From Solobacterium sp. (GTDB lineage Bacteria; Bacillota_I; Bacilli_A; Erysipelotrichales; Erysipelotrichaceae): a stretch of 6,668 nt of DNA. Made by a program: the position numbers and the translations under genes. Positions 1-5,447 of this stretch are shown here, one piece after another; position 1 is the first letter of the stretch; every line of letters begins with the position of its first letter. The DNA lies in assembly GCA_017536845.1 (NCBI GenBank), contig JAFWCP010000534.1, forward strand, positions 1 to 6,668, written 5' to 3'. The notes under the pieces were generated by a model. The model was not told where the DNA came from. It was given only the letters and a program-made list of their open reading frames with translations, and did no database searches.

Positions 1-617
1 AATACGGCAATGGCAAAAGGCTTCATGGCAGGATTCTTCGGAATCAGGGTATAACTGTCGTCTTTACAGTCAAGGTAAAGAAGATGGTCTTTCCTGCATA
101 ATACTTCACAGCTCTGATCCAGCTTGCCGCAGTTGACGCCGACATACTTGTTTTCTGCCGCTTTTGCCATCATGATCATATCCCAGGGCTCAAGCTGGAT
201 GCCGTTAGCATCCGCCAGAGCTGTCATGAAGGCAATGATGACTGCTGCAGAGGAGGATAATCCGCCGATCGGCAGTGTGCCTTCAATCACACCGGAAATG
301 CCATACTGAAGCTTATACTTTTCACCCAGCATTTTTGCTGCACCACGGCAGTGGTCAGCCCAGTCTCCGACTTTCTGTTCTTCTATCGAAGAAACATGAA
401 ACTGTGCCCGTTTGGGGAAGTTTAACGACTGCAGTTCCACTACACCATTCATCTTCATGGAATAGGCAATGGATATGCCTTTGTCAATGGCAAGACCATT
501 GATCTTGCCGAACTGATGATCTATATGAGCACCTAATGGGCTGATTCTGTACGGGCAGAACGCGATGGATTCCGGTTCTTTGCCATAAATCTCGATATAC
601 TTTTCTTCACACCTCAT
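1..617 (-). CDS. GHMP-family sugar kinase, galacturonokinase-like, C-terminus cut by window edge
   Basis: Predicted cytoplasmic kinase that phosphorylates the anomeric hydroxyl of a sugar or sugar acid with ATP. Only the first 205 residues are in the window; galactokinases are usually near 390 residues, so about half is missing. Motif 1 is at residues 22-35 (PYRISPLGAHIDHQ), with R24 in the place of the galactokinase catalytic Arg. The glycine-rich ATP-binding motif 2 is at 115-125 (LPIGGLSSSAA). The catalytic Asp is D167 in CGKLDQS. Galactokinases carry GEHTDY in motif 1, whereas this protein has GAHIDH: Ala30 replaces the Glu that contacts the galactose 6-hydroxyl. From memory, plant galacturonokinase has the same PLGAHIDHQ string, so a uronic acid is a plausible substrate (inference). 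The start at 617 has AGGAGAG 8 nt upstream. It lies 178 bp downstream of the hydro-lyase alpha gene, so co-transcription is uncertain. GHMP kinase membership is very likely; the substrate is not proven. Confidence 0.88.
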   Translation of the reverse strand, partial: MRCEEKYIEIYGKEPESIAFCPYRISPLGAHIDHQFGKINGLAIDKGISIAYSMKMNGVVELQSLNFPKRAQFHVSSIEEQKVGDWADHCRGAAKMLGEKYKLQYGISGVIEGTLPIGGLSSSAAVIIAFMTALADANGIQLEPWDMIMMAKAAENKYVGVNCGKLDQSCEVLCRKDHLLYLDCKDDSYTLIPKNPAMKPFAIAV

Positions 618-679
618 CTGTATTACTCTCCTTTTTGCCTTCCGATGGCAGCTTTCTTCAGCAACTTCCAAATACTATC

Positions 680-706
680 AAAAGATACCTTTCCCGGGCA
701 AGGTAT
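680..706 (-). terminator. possible weak intrinsic terminator or attenuator upstream of the kinase
   Basis: On the minus strand ATACCTT (706-700) pairs perfectly with AAGGTAT (691-685) around an 8-base loop that is mostly CCCGGG. It is followed by C and four T (684-680). The stem is only 7 bp and the T tract is short, so termination would be partial at best. The position fits either an end for the main operon or an attenuator before the kinase. Confidence 0.35.
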
Positions 707-734
707 TCCTATGCATGATTCATGTCTGTTTCAA
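706..734 (-). promoter_or_regulatory. weak candidate sigma-70-type promoter for the kinase
   Basis: On the minus strand TTGAAA (734-729) is followed after 17 nt by TAGGAA (711-706). The -35 is good but the -10 is poor. The CATGAATCATG palindrome would fall between them, where a repressor operator often lies. It conflicts with reading 706-680 as a terminator, so only one of the two may be real. Confidence 0.2.
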
Positions 735-774
735 ACATCATGAATAAACTGCCAACAGAAAAGAAGAGAACCAT
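709..774 (-). CDS. possible 21-residue small protein
   Basis: A short open frame begins 21 nt after the alpha-subunit stop and ends with TAG. GAGG stands 7 nt upstream of its ATG, within AAGGAAGAGG, which is good spacing. The first 14 residues (MVLFFSVGSLFMMF) are hydrophobic and the tail (ETDMNHA) is polar, so a tiny membrane-associated peptide or a leader peptide is conceivable. I recognise no family. Two palindromes overlap its second half, so the base pattern there may be constrained by DNA or RNA symmetry and not by protein coding, and an ORF this short can easily arise by chance. The good ribosome-binding site is the only positive evidence. Confidence 0.25.
   Translation of the reverse strand: MVLFFSVGSLFMMFETDMNHA
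714..724. repeat. CATGATTCATG palindrome, also at the core of the 2179-2205 hairpin
   Basis: An 11-bp perfect palindrome around a central T. With two more flanking bases (712-724) it matches the opposite strand of the core of the hairpin at 2179-2205. Both copies lie in the only two long intergenic gaps of the cluster. This suggests a shared operator or a shared small repeat, although AT-rich palindromes of this length can recur by chance. Confidence 0.35.
719..744. promoter_or_regulatory. interrupted 26-bp palindrome, operator-like
   Basis: On the plus strand the arms are TTCATG (719-724) and CATGAA (739-744). Inside them TGTTT (727-731) and AAACA (733-737) face each other around a single C. 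The two halves are offset by one base (TC on the left, T on the right). Two nested inverted repeats in a short non-coding stretch resemble a binding site for a dimeric regulator. It could instead form an RNA hairpin. No regulator gene is in the window. Confidence 0.35.
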
Positions 775-795
775 TATTGATCCTCTTCCTTGTAA

Positions 796-1659
796 TTACA
801 TCAGTTCAACTGTCGCAATTCTCGGTTCAAAGCAGCAGGTCGGACGTACGCAGACAATCCTGACGCCAGAAGCTCTCTGGGGGCCAACCTTCATGAAGGT
901 TGCCAGAACACTGGTATCACCATGTAAACCCAAAGGGCCGATATTGGCTTCGTTTACCCTTCTGGTGATCTCCTGTTCCATATCACTCTGTACATCATAC
1001 TTCCCATCCGCCTGTGCCTGTAACATCATTGCCGTTGCTTCAAAGTGGGAACGGCCTACCCCTACAGCCAATGTGCAGGGACTGCAGCCTAACTGTGATA
1101 CGCCTTCAACTGCCCATTTGACAATTTCATCCAGGACAACCTGGGTATTGTGCTTATGGAAGACACGGTATGTCTTTCCTCTGATGGCAGGACCCCCGCC
1201 GAACATCATGATATGAAGTCTTACGACATTGTCTTCACACCGTCTCAGCAGGATAGGTGCAGGCTTGACGCCGGCACTGTCGGGGTCAAGGCCGCCGGAC
1301 TGGTCAATCCGGTGACTGTCATCCCCCATAATGCCCATGGGTCTGCCGGGGAGTTTTCTTAATCCTTCTGCTACACCTTCTCTGATGGCATCCAGCATTT
1401 TTCCTGTTACCGCACAGTCTTCCCCTACTTCAAGAACAAGATGAGGAATGCCTGTATCATCACACAGCGGGCTGTGGTTTGTCTGCGCTGCTTCGGCATT
1501 TTCAAGGATGGTTTCCATCACCCATTTTGCTTTGGGATTTGTTTCTTTTGCAATAGCTCTTTTGTAGGCTTCTTTCTTATCTTCACGGAAGGTGGAACCT
1601 GCATCTACCAATGTATCTCTTACCAAAGATACGATTTCTTCATAAGACTTACTGCTCAT
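796..1659 (-). CDS. class I fumarase/tartrate dehydratase-like hydro-lyase, alpha (Fe-S) subunit
   Basis: Large subunit (287 residues) of a two-subunit 4Fe-4S hydro-lyase of the class I fumarase, L-tartrate dehydratase and mesaconase group. Such cytoplasmic enzymes reversibly add water to an unsaturated dicarboxylic acid. The three expected cluster cysteines can be placed at C66 (LCDDTG), C192 (LGCSPC) and C275 or C276 (RPTCCFEPR). D68 sits where the active-site Asp of CQDTG enzymes lies, but the preceding Gln is Asp67. The usual GGGSEN loop reads FGGGPAIRGK (153-162), so the substrate may not be fumarate. The open frame extends 16 codons further upstream (to 1707), but the ATG at 1659 is chosen because GGAAGGAG lies directly before it and the protein then matches family length. 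The gene overlaps the end of the beta-subunit gene by 11 bp, implying translational coupling. Family assignment is firm; the exact reaction is open. Confidence 0.9.
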   Translation of the reverse strand: MSSKSYEEIVSLVRDTLVDAGSTFREDKKEAYKRAIAKETNPKAKWVMETILENAEAAQTNHSPLCDDTGIPHLVLEVGEDCAVTGKMLDAIREGVAEGLRKLPGRPMGIMGDDSHRIDQSGGLDPDSAGVKPAPILLRRCEDNVVRLHIMMFGGGPAIRGKTYRVFHKHNTQVVLDEIVKWAVEGVSQLGCSPCTLAVGVGRSHFEATAMMLQAQADGKYDVQSDMEQEITRRVNEANIGPLGLHGDTSVLATFMKVGPQRASGVRIVCVRPTCCFEPRIATVELM

Positions 1660-2155
1660 AAATACTCCTTCCGTGTGCTGCCCCGATAATAGCAGGATAC
1701 TTGTCAACCTTGATTAAGTGCAATGCTTCCATGCCGAGTTCCGGAAAGGCAACTACTTTCTCCTCGCTTGTTTTCGCCCCTAATAAGGCCGTTACAGGGG
1801 GAATGACGGCATAGACAGAGTTATACCTGTCCAATGCTTCAATCGTCTCCTGATGCAGTGCTCCCTTGCCTAAATGCAGCTTGATACCGGCTTTGGATAA
1901 CGGTTCAATACTGCTTTCAATTTCCAACTTGTTGCTGGATGTCGGGCCGACACCGGCCGGGCTGACAGCAGTGTGAAAGATCACCTGGCCCTGAAGATCA
2001 ACGCCAAGATCTTTTACCGTGCCGTCTTCTATCATCTTAAGAACCTTAGGCAGGACGGCATCACGGCCGCAGAGGATATACCCGGAAATGGTAATCGTAT
2101 CCCCTACCTGCAGTTTTGCAATGGTTTCTTCTGAAATCGGTGTTGTAATATCCAT
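1649..2155 (-). CDS. class I fumarase/tartrate dehydratase-like hydro-lyase, beta subunit
   Basis: Small subunit (168 residues) that joins the Fe-S alpha subunit to complete the active site. Family landmarks in order are LQVGDTITISGYI (15-27), the RD pair at 31-32 (RDAVLPK, where fumarases have RDAAHKR), HTAVSPAGVGPTSSNKLE (61-78, usually GPTTSxRMD), the GKG loop (96-98), and the closing ELGMEALHLIKVDKYPAII (139-157) plus HGRSIYEQ. The substrate-contacting Arg of the GPTTSxR motif is Lys76 here and the RDxAH His is Leu, again hinting at a different acid. The start at 2155 is preferred because GGAG stands 7 nt before it. The ATG at 2179 has its only purine run immediately adjacent and overlaps a hairpin arm. 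Beta precedes alpha here, the reverse of the common alpha-beta order such as ttdA-ttdB. The gene lies 67 bp after the C-C lyase gene. Confidence 0.9.
   Translation of the reverse strand: MDITTPISEETIAKLQVGDTITISGYILCGRDAVLPKVLKMIEDGTVKDLGVDLQGQVIFHTAVSPAGVGPTSSNKLEIESSIEPLSKAGIKLHLGKGALHQETIEALDRYNSVYAVIPPVTALLGAKTSEEKVVAFPELGMEALHLIKVDKYPAIIGAAHGRSIYEQ
1663..1670 (-). promoter_or_regulatory. ribosome-binding site of the alpha subunit, inside the beta-subunit coding sequence
   Basis: On the minus strand GGAAGGAG lies about 4-5 nt before the ATG at 1659-1657. The same bases encode part of the HGRS stretch near the C-terminus of the beta subunit. It decides the alpha start over the upstream in-frame ATG at 1707, which lies deep inside the conserved end of beta, and supports coupled translation of the two subunits. 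Confidence 0.75.
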
Positions 2156-2172
2156 ATTCTTTCTCCATACAG

Positions 2173-2216
2173 CAGACATCTCCCTGCATGAATCATGCAG
2201 GGAGAATCAATGTCTG
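2173..2216. repeat. strong intercistronic hairpin with perfect 13-bp arms
   Basis: TCTCCCTGCATGA (2179-2191) and TCATGCAGGGAGA (2193-2205) are perfect inverted repeats around one base. In RNA this gives 12 pairs with a 3-nt loop. An outer 6-bp stem, CAGACA (2173-2178) with TGTCTG (2211-2216), extends it past a 5-nt bulge. No T run follows on the minus (gene) strand, so it is not a standard terminator for this operon. On the plus strand it is followed by AATCTTTT, but no gene there needs it. Likely roles are RNA processing or stabilisation between the lyase and hydro-lyase messages, or a protein-binding site. Confidence 0.65.
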
Positions 2217-2222
2217 AATCTT

Positions 2223-3368
2223 TTAGTCGTTTACTGCGAACAGCTTGACATGGCCGCTCTCATCTCTGATGACGCCATATGCACGTGCTCTGTTATAGAC
2301 TTTCCTTGCCCAGTTGGTATGGGGCTTGATTTCGTTCATCTTGTTGCCGCCGGAGCCTTTGACAACACCGCCGCCTGTGCCAAGGATCTGGCAGGCATCA
2401 TCATACTCTTCTTTAGTTAAAGCCATCATGGCATTGACGAACTTGACATGGGTAGGATGGATGACAGTTCTGCCGACAAAGCCATTTGCCTTATCCAGGA
2501 TGACTTCTCTTAACAGACCGTCAACTTCGTTGTTCACGATGGGTTCATGTCTTGTCAGGTAGTCCTGCATGCCATAGTGCGGCAGTTCTTCAAACATGAG
2601 TTCCTTCGGAGCACGGAAGTATTCCCATACCGGTCCGGAGACAACATAGTCATTGTCACGGCTGAACATGTTCATGATATCACACAGGCACTCACGGACT
2701 GTCATGATGTCATAGACAGAATAGCCTACGCCTCTGCGGACACCGAAGACAGATGAGAAGTCAGTTGCACCGACACGTACCTGCAGAACAAGATCCTTGT
2801 ACTTATCCAGAATTCTCTTGATGCCGGTCAGTTCATACATTCTGCTTTCCTTATAGGCAACTTCTTTATCTTCAATGATCGGCATGCCGTAGATGATCTC
2901 ACCGAACTTTTCATTCAGGTCACGCAGATAGGCATAATATTCATAGCCGTTTTCAGCATTGAACTTCGGGAAGTTGATGCCGCAAAGGCTCTTGACCTGG
3001 TGCTTTGTTAAGCCTGCACCAAAGTGCTTGAACTGTTCCAGGTTGCGGATACGGACAAAGATCAGGGGAACCTTGTCTTCATCCAGTGTTCCGTCTTCGA
3101 CTGCACTTGTTACTGTATCCAGCAGCTTGTGGATATTCTCTTCTGCTTCCAGAACCTTTTCTTCCGGGCATGCATCTTCACAGCACAGCACCATGCTTGT
3201 AAGGCCAGGCATGGCATTGGAAAGAATCTTGGGTGCAAAATCTTTAAAACCAGGCATGTACATGGTAGCGCCAAGGCAGTACTGCAGCAGTTCTCTTTCG
3301 GTATATTTATTAAAGTGTTCCGGTTCAACGATGAACTTGAACTCGGGGTTATACATATGATGTCTCAT
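2223..3368 (-). CDS. HpcH/HpaI aldolase/citrate lyase beta-like C-C bond lyase
   Basis: A 381-residue TIM-barrel enzyme of the citrate-lyase-beta (CitE) superfamily, which cleaves or forms C-C bonds in hydroxy acids or acyl-CoA thioesters using Mg2+. Visible landmarks are LGATMYMPG (32-40), SMVLCCEDA (58-66) with the acidic E64-D65 pair, R106 in IFVRIR, GMPIIED with E166, RVGATDFSSVFGVRRG (198-213), GFVGRTVIHPTH (296-307) and a C-terminal KPHTNWARKVYNRARAYGV (348-366). It is longer than CitE (about 290-300). The MYMPG start and NWA...RA..YG tail recall the C-C_Bond_Lyase family (Pfam PF15617 from memory), best known from tellurite-resistance/stress (ter) biosynthetic clusters; no ter gene is visible here. 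The start at 3368 has GGGAGG 9 nt upstream. It lies 24 bp after the preceding gene, so is co-transcribed. The superfamily is clear; the substrate is unknown. Confidence 0.85.
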   Translation of the reverse strand: MRHHMYNPEFKFIVEPEHFNKYTERELLQYCLGATMYMPGFKDFAPKILSNAMPGLTSMVLCCEDACPEEKVLEAEENIHKLLDTVTSAVEDGTLDEDKVPLIFVRIRNLEQFKHFGAGLTKHQVKSLCGINFPKFNAENGYEYYAYLRDLNEKFGEIIYGMPIIEDKEVAYKESRMYELTGIKRILDKYKDLVLQVRVGATDFSSVFGVRRGVGYSVYDIMTVRECLCDIMNMFSRDNDYVVSGPVWEYFRAPKELMFEELPHYGMQDYLTRHEPIVNNEVDGLLREVILDKANGFVGRTVIHPTHVKFVNAMMALTKEEYDDACQILGTGGGVVKGSGGNKMNEIKPHTNWARKVYNRARAYGVIRDESGHVKLFAVND

Positions 3369-3392
3369 TTACTCTTTCCTCCCTTTCTTCAG

Positions 3393-4295
3393 TTAAATCA
3401 GACTTCCTCTGGGTGACCAGACAGCTTCCGGATAATACTCATCAATCATCCGTTTGACTAATGAACACTGCTTGGCTCTCTTGCGGGCATCATCTTCGGT
3501 AGAATCCCAGCTGTGGGTTGCCGCAACAGAACCGCCTGTCTTGAGATAAATCGGGGCAGCGATTCTGATCATTTCCGGTACTTCATAATGACGGATAAAG
3601 CCGCCGGTGGATTTCGGGTTCTCGGTATGAATATCAATCGGGCAGTCAATGGCCTGTCTCATGGCTGCAAGCATTTGCAGCTGGATGTCTCTGACCGGGT
3701 TGATGGAATCCGCGCCGATTTCTTCTAAGAGCTTGGCTGAGCAGGGGTTGCCATGGCCGGCATGGGCAGATACCTTGAAATGGCAGTCAGCAGGAATTTC
3801 GCCTGCTTCCCTCATCTTGTTTAATGCCCATAAGCAGCCTTCATCATAGACCAGGAAGCCTCTGGCGCCTAATCTTGCCGCTCTTTTAACATCTTCAATG
3901 GCTCTGACAATCTGTTCCTGGCCTCTTAAGCGATAGCCCATGCGGACACCCTCTTCGGTATGTACGGAAGCGGATGTATCGGTTGTGGCTCTCGGTCCGA
4001 TGGCAAGAATCAGGTCAGTCTGATAGTCATGTGCCAGGCCCACCATCTTGGCAATCTCTTCATCTGTCAGTCTCATGATGCCCTGTGTCTGGGTTACCCT
4101 GTGCAGGTAGAGGCCATAGCCATCAATTGCTTCCAGCAAAGCCTTCATGACTTTGGGTCCCTGAATACCGGGAACTTCAAAGCGGTACTGTCCACCGTCC
4201 TTGAATCTCTTTTCGGATGTCGGCAGGTCGTATGCGTCACCGCCCGGCAGTCCGATTGACTTTAAGAATTCTCTTGTTTTATCCATGCTGTTCAT
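3393..4295 (-). CDS. conserved probable TIM-barrel protein, function unknown
   Basis: A 300-residue soluble protein with no signal peptide or membrane segment. Alternating hydrophobic strands and amphipathic helices suggest a beta/alpha barrel: YGLYLHRVTQTQGIM (60-74), TDLILAIGPRA (93-103), ARGFLVYDEG (144-153), HFKVSAHAGHGNP (172-184), ADSINPVRD (195-203), CPIDIHTENP (218-227) and APIYLKTGGS (247-256). The His/Asp/Glu-rich strand ends (H178, H181, D221, H223, E225) could bind a metal or substrate. From memory, related proteins in other bacteria are labelled 'U32 family peptidase' or just 'peptidase', but I see no basis for protease activity. A metabolic role is more likely given its place 19 bp after the ThDP decarboxylase gene and 24 bp before the C-C lyase gene. 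The ATG at 4295 has AAGGA 10 nt upstream; an internal Met4 lacks a ribosome-binding site. The coding call is very firm, the function is not. Confidence 0.85.
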   Translation of the reverse strand: MNSMDKTREFLKSIGLPGGDAYDLPTSEKRFKDGGQYRFEVPGIQGPKVMKALLEAIDGYGLYLHRVTQTQGIMRLTDEEIAKMVGLAHDYQTDLILAIGPRATTDTSASVHTEEGVRMGYRLRGQEQIVRAIEDVKRAARLGARGFLVYDEGCLWALNKMREAGEIPADCHFKVSAHAGHGNPCSAKLLEEIGADSINPVRDIQLQMLAAMRQAIDCPIDIHTENPKSTGGFIRHYEVPEMIRIAAPIYLKTGGSVAATHSWDSTEDDARKRAKQCSLVKRMIDEYYPEAVWSPRGSLI

Positions 4296-4314
4296 GTCTG
4301 TTTTTTCCTTTCTG

Positions 4315-5445
4315 TTATTTATTCAGGTCTTCGATCAGACCATCAATTGCAGCTCTGTGGTCAAAGATAATCGGCGGAAGCTTTCTGCTTAAGCCTTTGT
4401 GGATCCTGACATCGATGAAGGATGCCTTGCCGCAGTTCTTCAGTTCTTCAATGGCATTGATCAGTTCCACCTTGTTTGTGACCGGTTTATGGATGGTGGC
4501 ATAGCCGCAGGCATCGGCAATCTTTGTAAAGTCTACTTTATGGCCTGCTGAAGGCTGACCGCCAACCGATTCGTGAGCACCGTTGTTCAGTACCACGTGC
4601 ATGAAATTCGGCACGTAGAGTTTGGATACCATGGTCATGGCACCCATATGCATCATGCAGGCTGAATCACCGTCCAGGGCAACAACCTTTCTTTCCGGCT
4701 TTGCCAAGGCAATTCCCAAGGCAACGGAAGAGGCATGGCCCATGGATCCTACATTCAGGAAGTCATGGTCTTTTGTCTCTCCTCTTCTTTCTCTCAGGAA
4801 GAAGAGTTCTCTTGTTGCCCTGCCGGTCGTGGCACTGTAGATGGTATCTTCCGGCATATTGTCAAGTATTACCTCAATGGCTTCTTCTCTGCTCATGGGA
4901 TAGGTATCATCGACATTGTTTGCCTTTTCGCTTGCGGCCATGACGCCTTTGGGAGCGATTAAGGCATAGGGCTGTCTTGTTTTCCTGCAGTAGTCAACTG
5001 CTTCTTTGACTGCTTTCCTGAAGTGGTCATTGTCATCTTCCAGTACAGTATAGGGAATATGCATGACATCCAGCAGACCGGTTGTGATTTCACCCTGCAG
5101 GTGGTGCTGGGGATGATTGGGTTCGGTATTGCCCTGGCCTCTCCAGCCAATCAGCAGGATCATCGGGACGGCATAGACTTCCTTGTCCACCAGAGATGCA
5201 AGAGGATTGATGGTATTGCCCATGCCGCTGTTCTGCATGTATACCAGAGGGATTTCCTTGCTTGCAAAGTAGTGGCCGGAAGCGATTCCTACCGCATTGC
5301 CTTCATTGGCGGCAATGATGTTTCTTCCGGGATAGTTGTTTAAAGCATAGTTGCAGAAGCCGTTGAGGTAGGAATCGGGAACACCGGTATAAAAGATAAT
5401 TCCGTTTTCCTTGAGTGCTTCAAATACGAGTTTCTGATCCAGCAT
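4315..5445 (-). CDS. phosphonopyruvate decarboxylase-family ThDP enzyme
   Basis: A 376-residue thiamine-diphosphate decarboxylase closest by motif to phosphonopyruvate decarboxylase (phosphonopyruvate to phosphonoacetaldehyde and CO2) and, further off, sulfopyruvate decarboxylase. Pyrimidine-binding half: TGVPDSYLNGF (20-30), IAANEGNAVGIASGHY (44-59) with E48 as the ThDP-activating glutamate, VYMQNSGMGNTINPL (68-82) and ILLIGWRG (96-103). Pyrophosphate-binding half: NVGSMGHASSVALGIALA (231-248), then the Mg-ThDP motif from ALDGDS (256-261) to VVLNN (284-288), followed by GAHESVGGQPS (289-299), a stretch typical of this family. Length matches family members, and both halves are fused as in phosphonopyruvate decarboxylase and unlike split ComDE. 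The start lies 2 bp after the AKR stop, with GGAGGA inside the end of the AKR gene (about 13 nt away, rather long). No PEP mutase gene is in the window, so a phosphonate substrate is unproven; another beta-substituted pyruvate is possible. Confidence 0.88.
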   Translation of the reverse strand: MLDQKLVFEALKENGIIFYTGVPDSYLNGFCNYALNNYPGRNIIAANEGNAVGIASGHYFASKEIPLVYMQNSGMGNTINPLASLVDKEVYAVPMILLIGWRGQGNTEPNHPQHHLQGEITTGLLDVMHIPYTVLEDDNDHFRKAVKEAVDYCRKTRQPYALIAPKGVMAASEKANNVDDTYPMSREEAIEVILDNMPEDTIYSATTGRATRELFFLRERRGETKDHDFLNVGSMGHASSVALGIALAKPERKVVALDGDSACMMHMGAMTMVSKLYVPNFMHVVLNNGAHESVGGQPSAGHKVDFTKIADACGYATIHKPVTNKVELINAIEELKNCGKASFIDVRIHKGLSRKLPPIIFDHRAAIDGLIEDLNK

Positions 5446-5447
5446 AC

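Larger units (their letters stand above)
618..795 (-). other. 178-bp intergenic region with palindromes, a hairpin and a possible small ORF
   Basis: This is the longest gap in the window, between the hydro-lyase alpha stop and the kinase start. Read on the minus strand it holds, in order, a Shine-Dalgarno-like AAGGAAGAGG, a 21-codon ORF (774-709), an interrupted palindrome (744-719), an overlapping CATGAATCATG palindrome (724-714), a 7-bp-stem hairpin followed by CTTTT (706-680), and the kinase ribosome-binding site. The density of symmetric elements suggests transcriptional or RNA-level control of the kinase, but no known riboswitch was recognised. Confidence 0.6.

Noticed and set aside
722..1216. 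164-codon open frame on the plus strand
   Set aside because: It lies antisense to the clearly conserved hydro-lyase alpha gene, its translation shows no family features, and I see no convincing ribosome-binding site.
1660..1707. Sixteen-codon upstream extension of the alpha subunit
   Set aside because: The upstream ATG lies inside the conserved end of beta, and the strong GGAAGGAG points to the ATG at 1659.
2156..2179. Eight-codon upstream extension of the beta subunit
   Set aside because: The purine run there is directly adjacent to the ATG, which sits in the hairpin; the next ATG has GGAG at 7 nt and matches the family start.
2173..2222. Intrinsic terminator ending the upstream operon
   Set aside because: The stem is strong, but on the minus strand it is followed by a mixed sequence without a T run; the T-rich side is on the non-gene strand.
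2019..2420. Plus-strand open frame of 133 codons across the lyase and beta-subunit junction
   Set aside because: It is antisense to two well-supported genes and runs through the intergenic hairpin; the translation is not protein-like for any family I know.
3024..3416. Plus-strand open frame of 130 codons
   Set aside because: Shadow of the C-C lyase gene; no supporting motif or ribosome-binding site.
3393..4295. Calling the barrel protein a PEP mutase to complete a phosphonate pathway
   Set aside because: I do not see the PEP mutase/isocitrate lyase signature (EDKxxPKxNS type) in its sequence.
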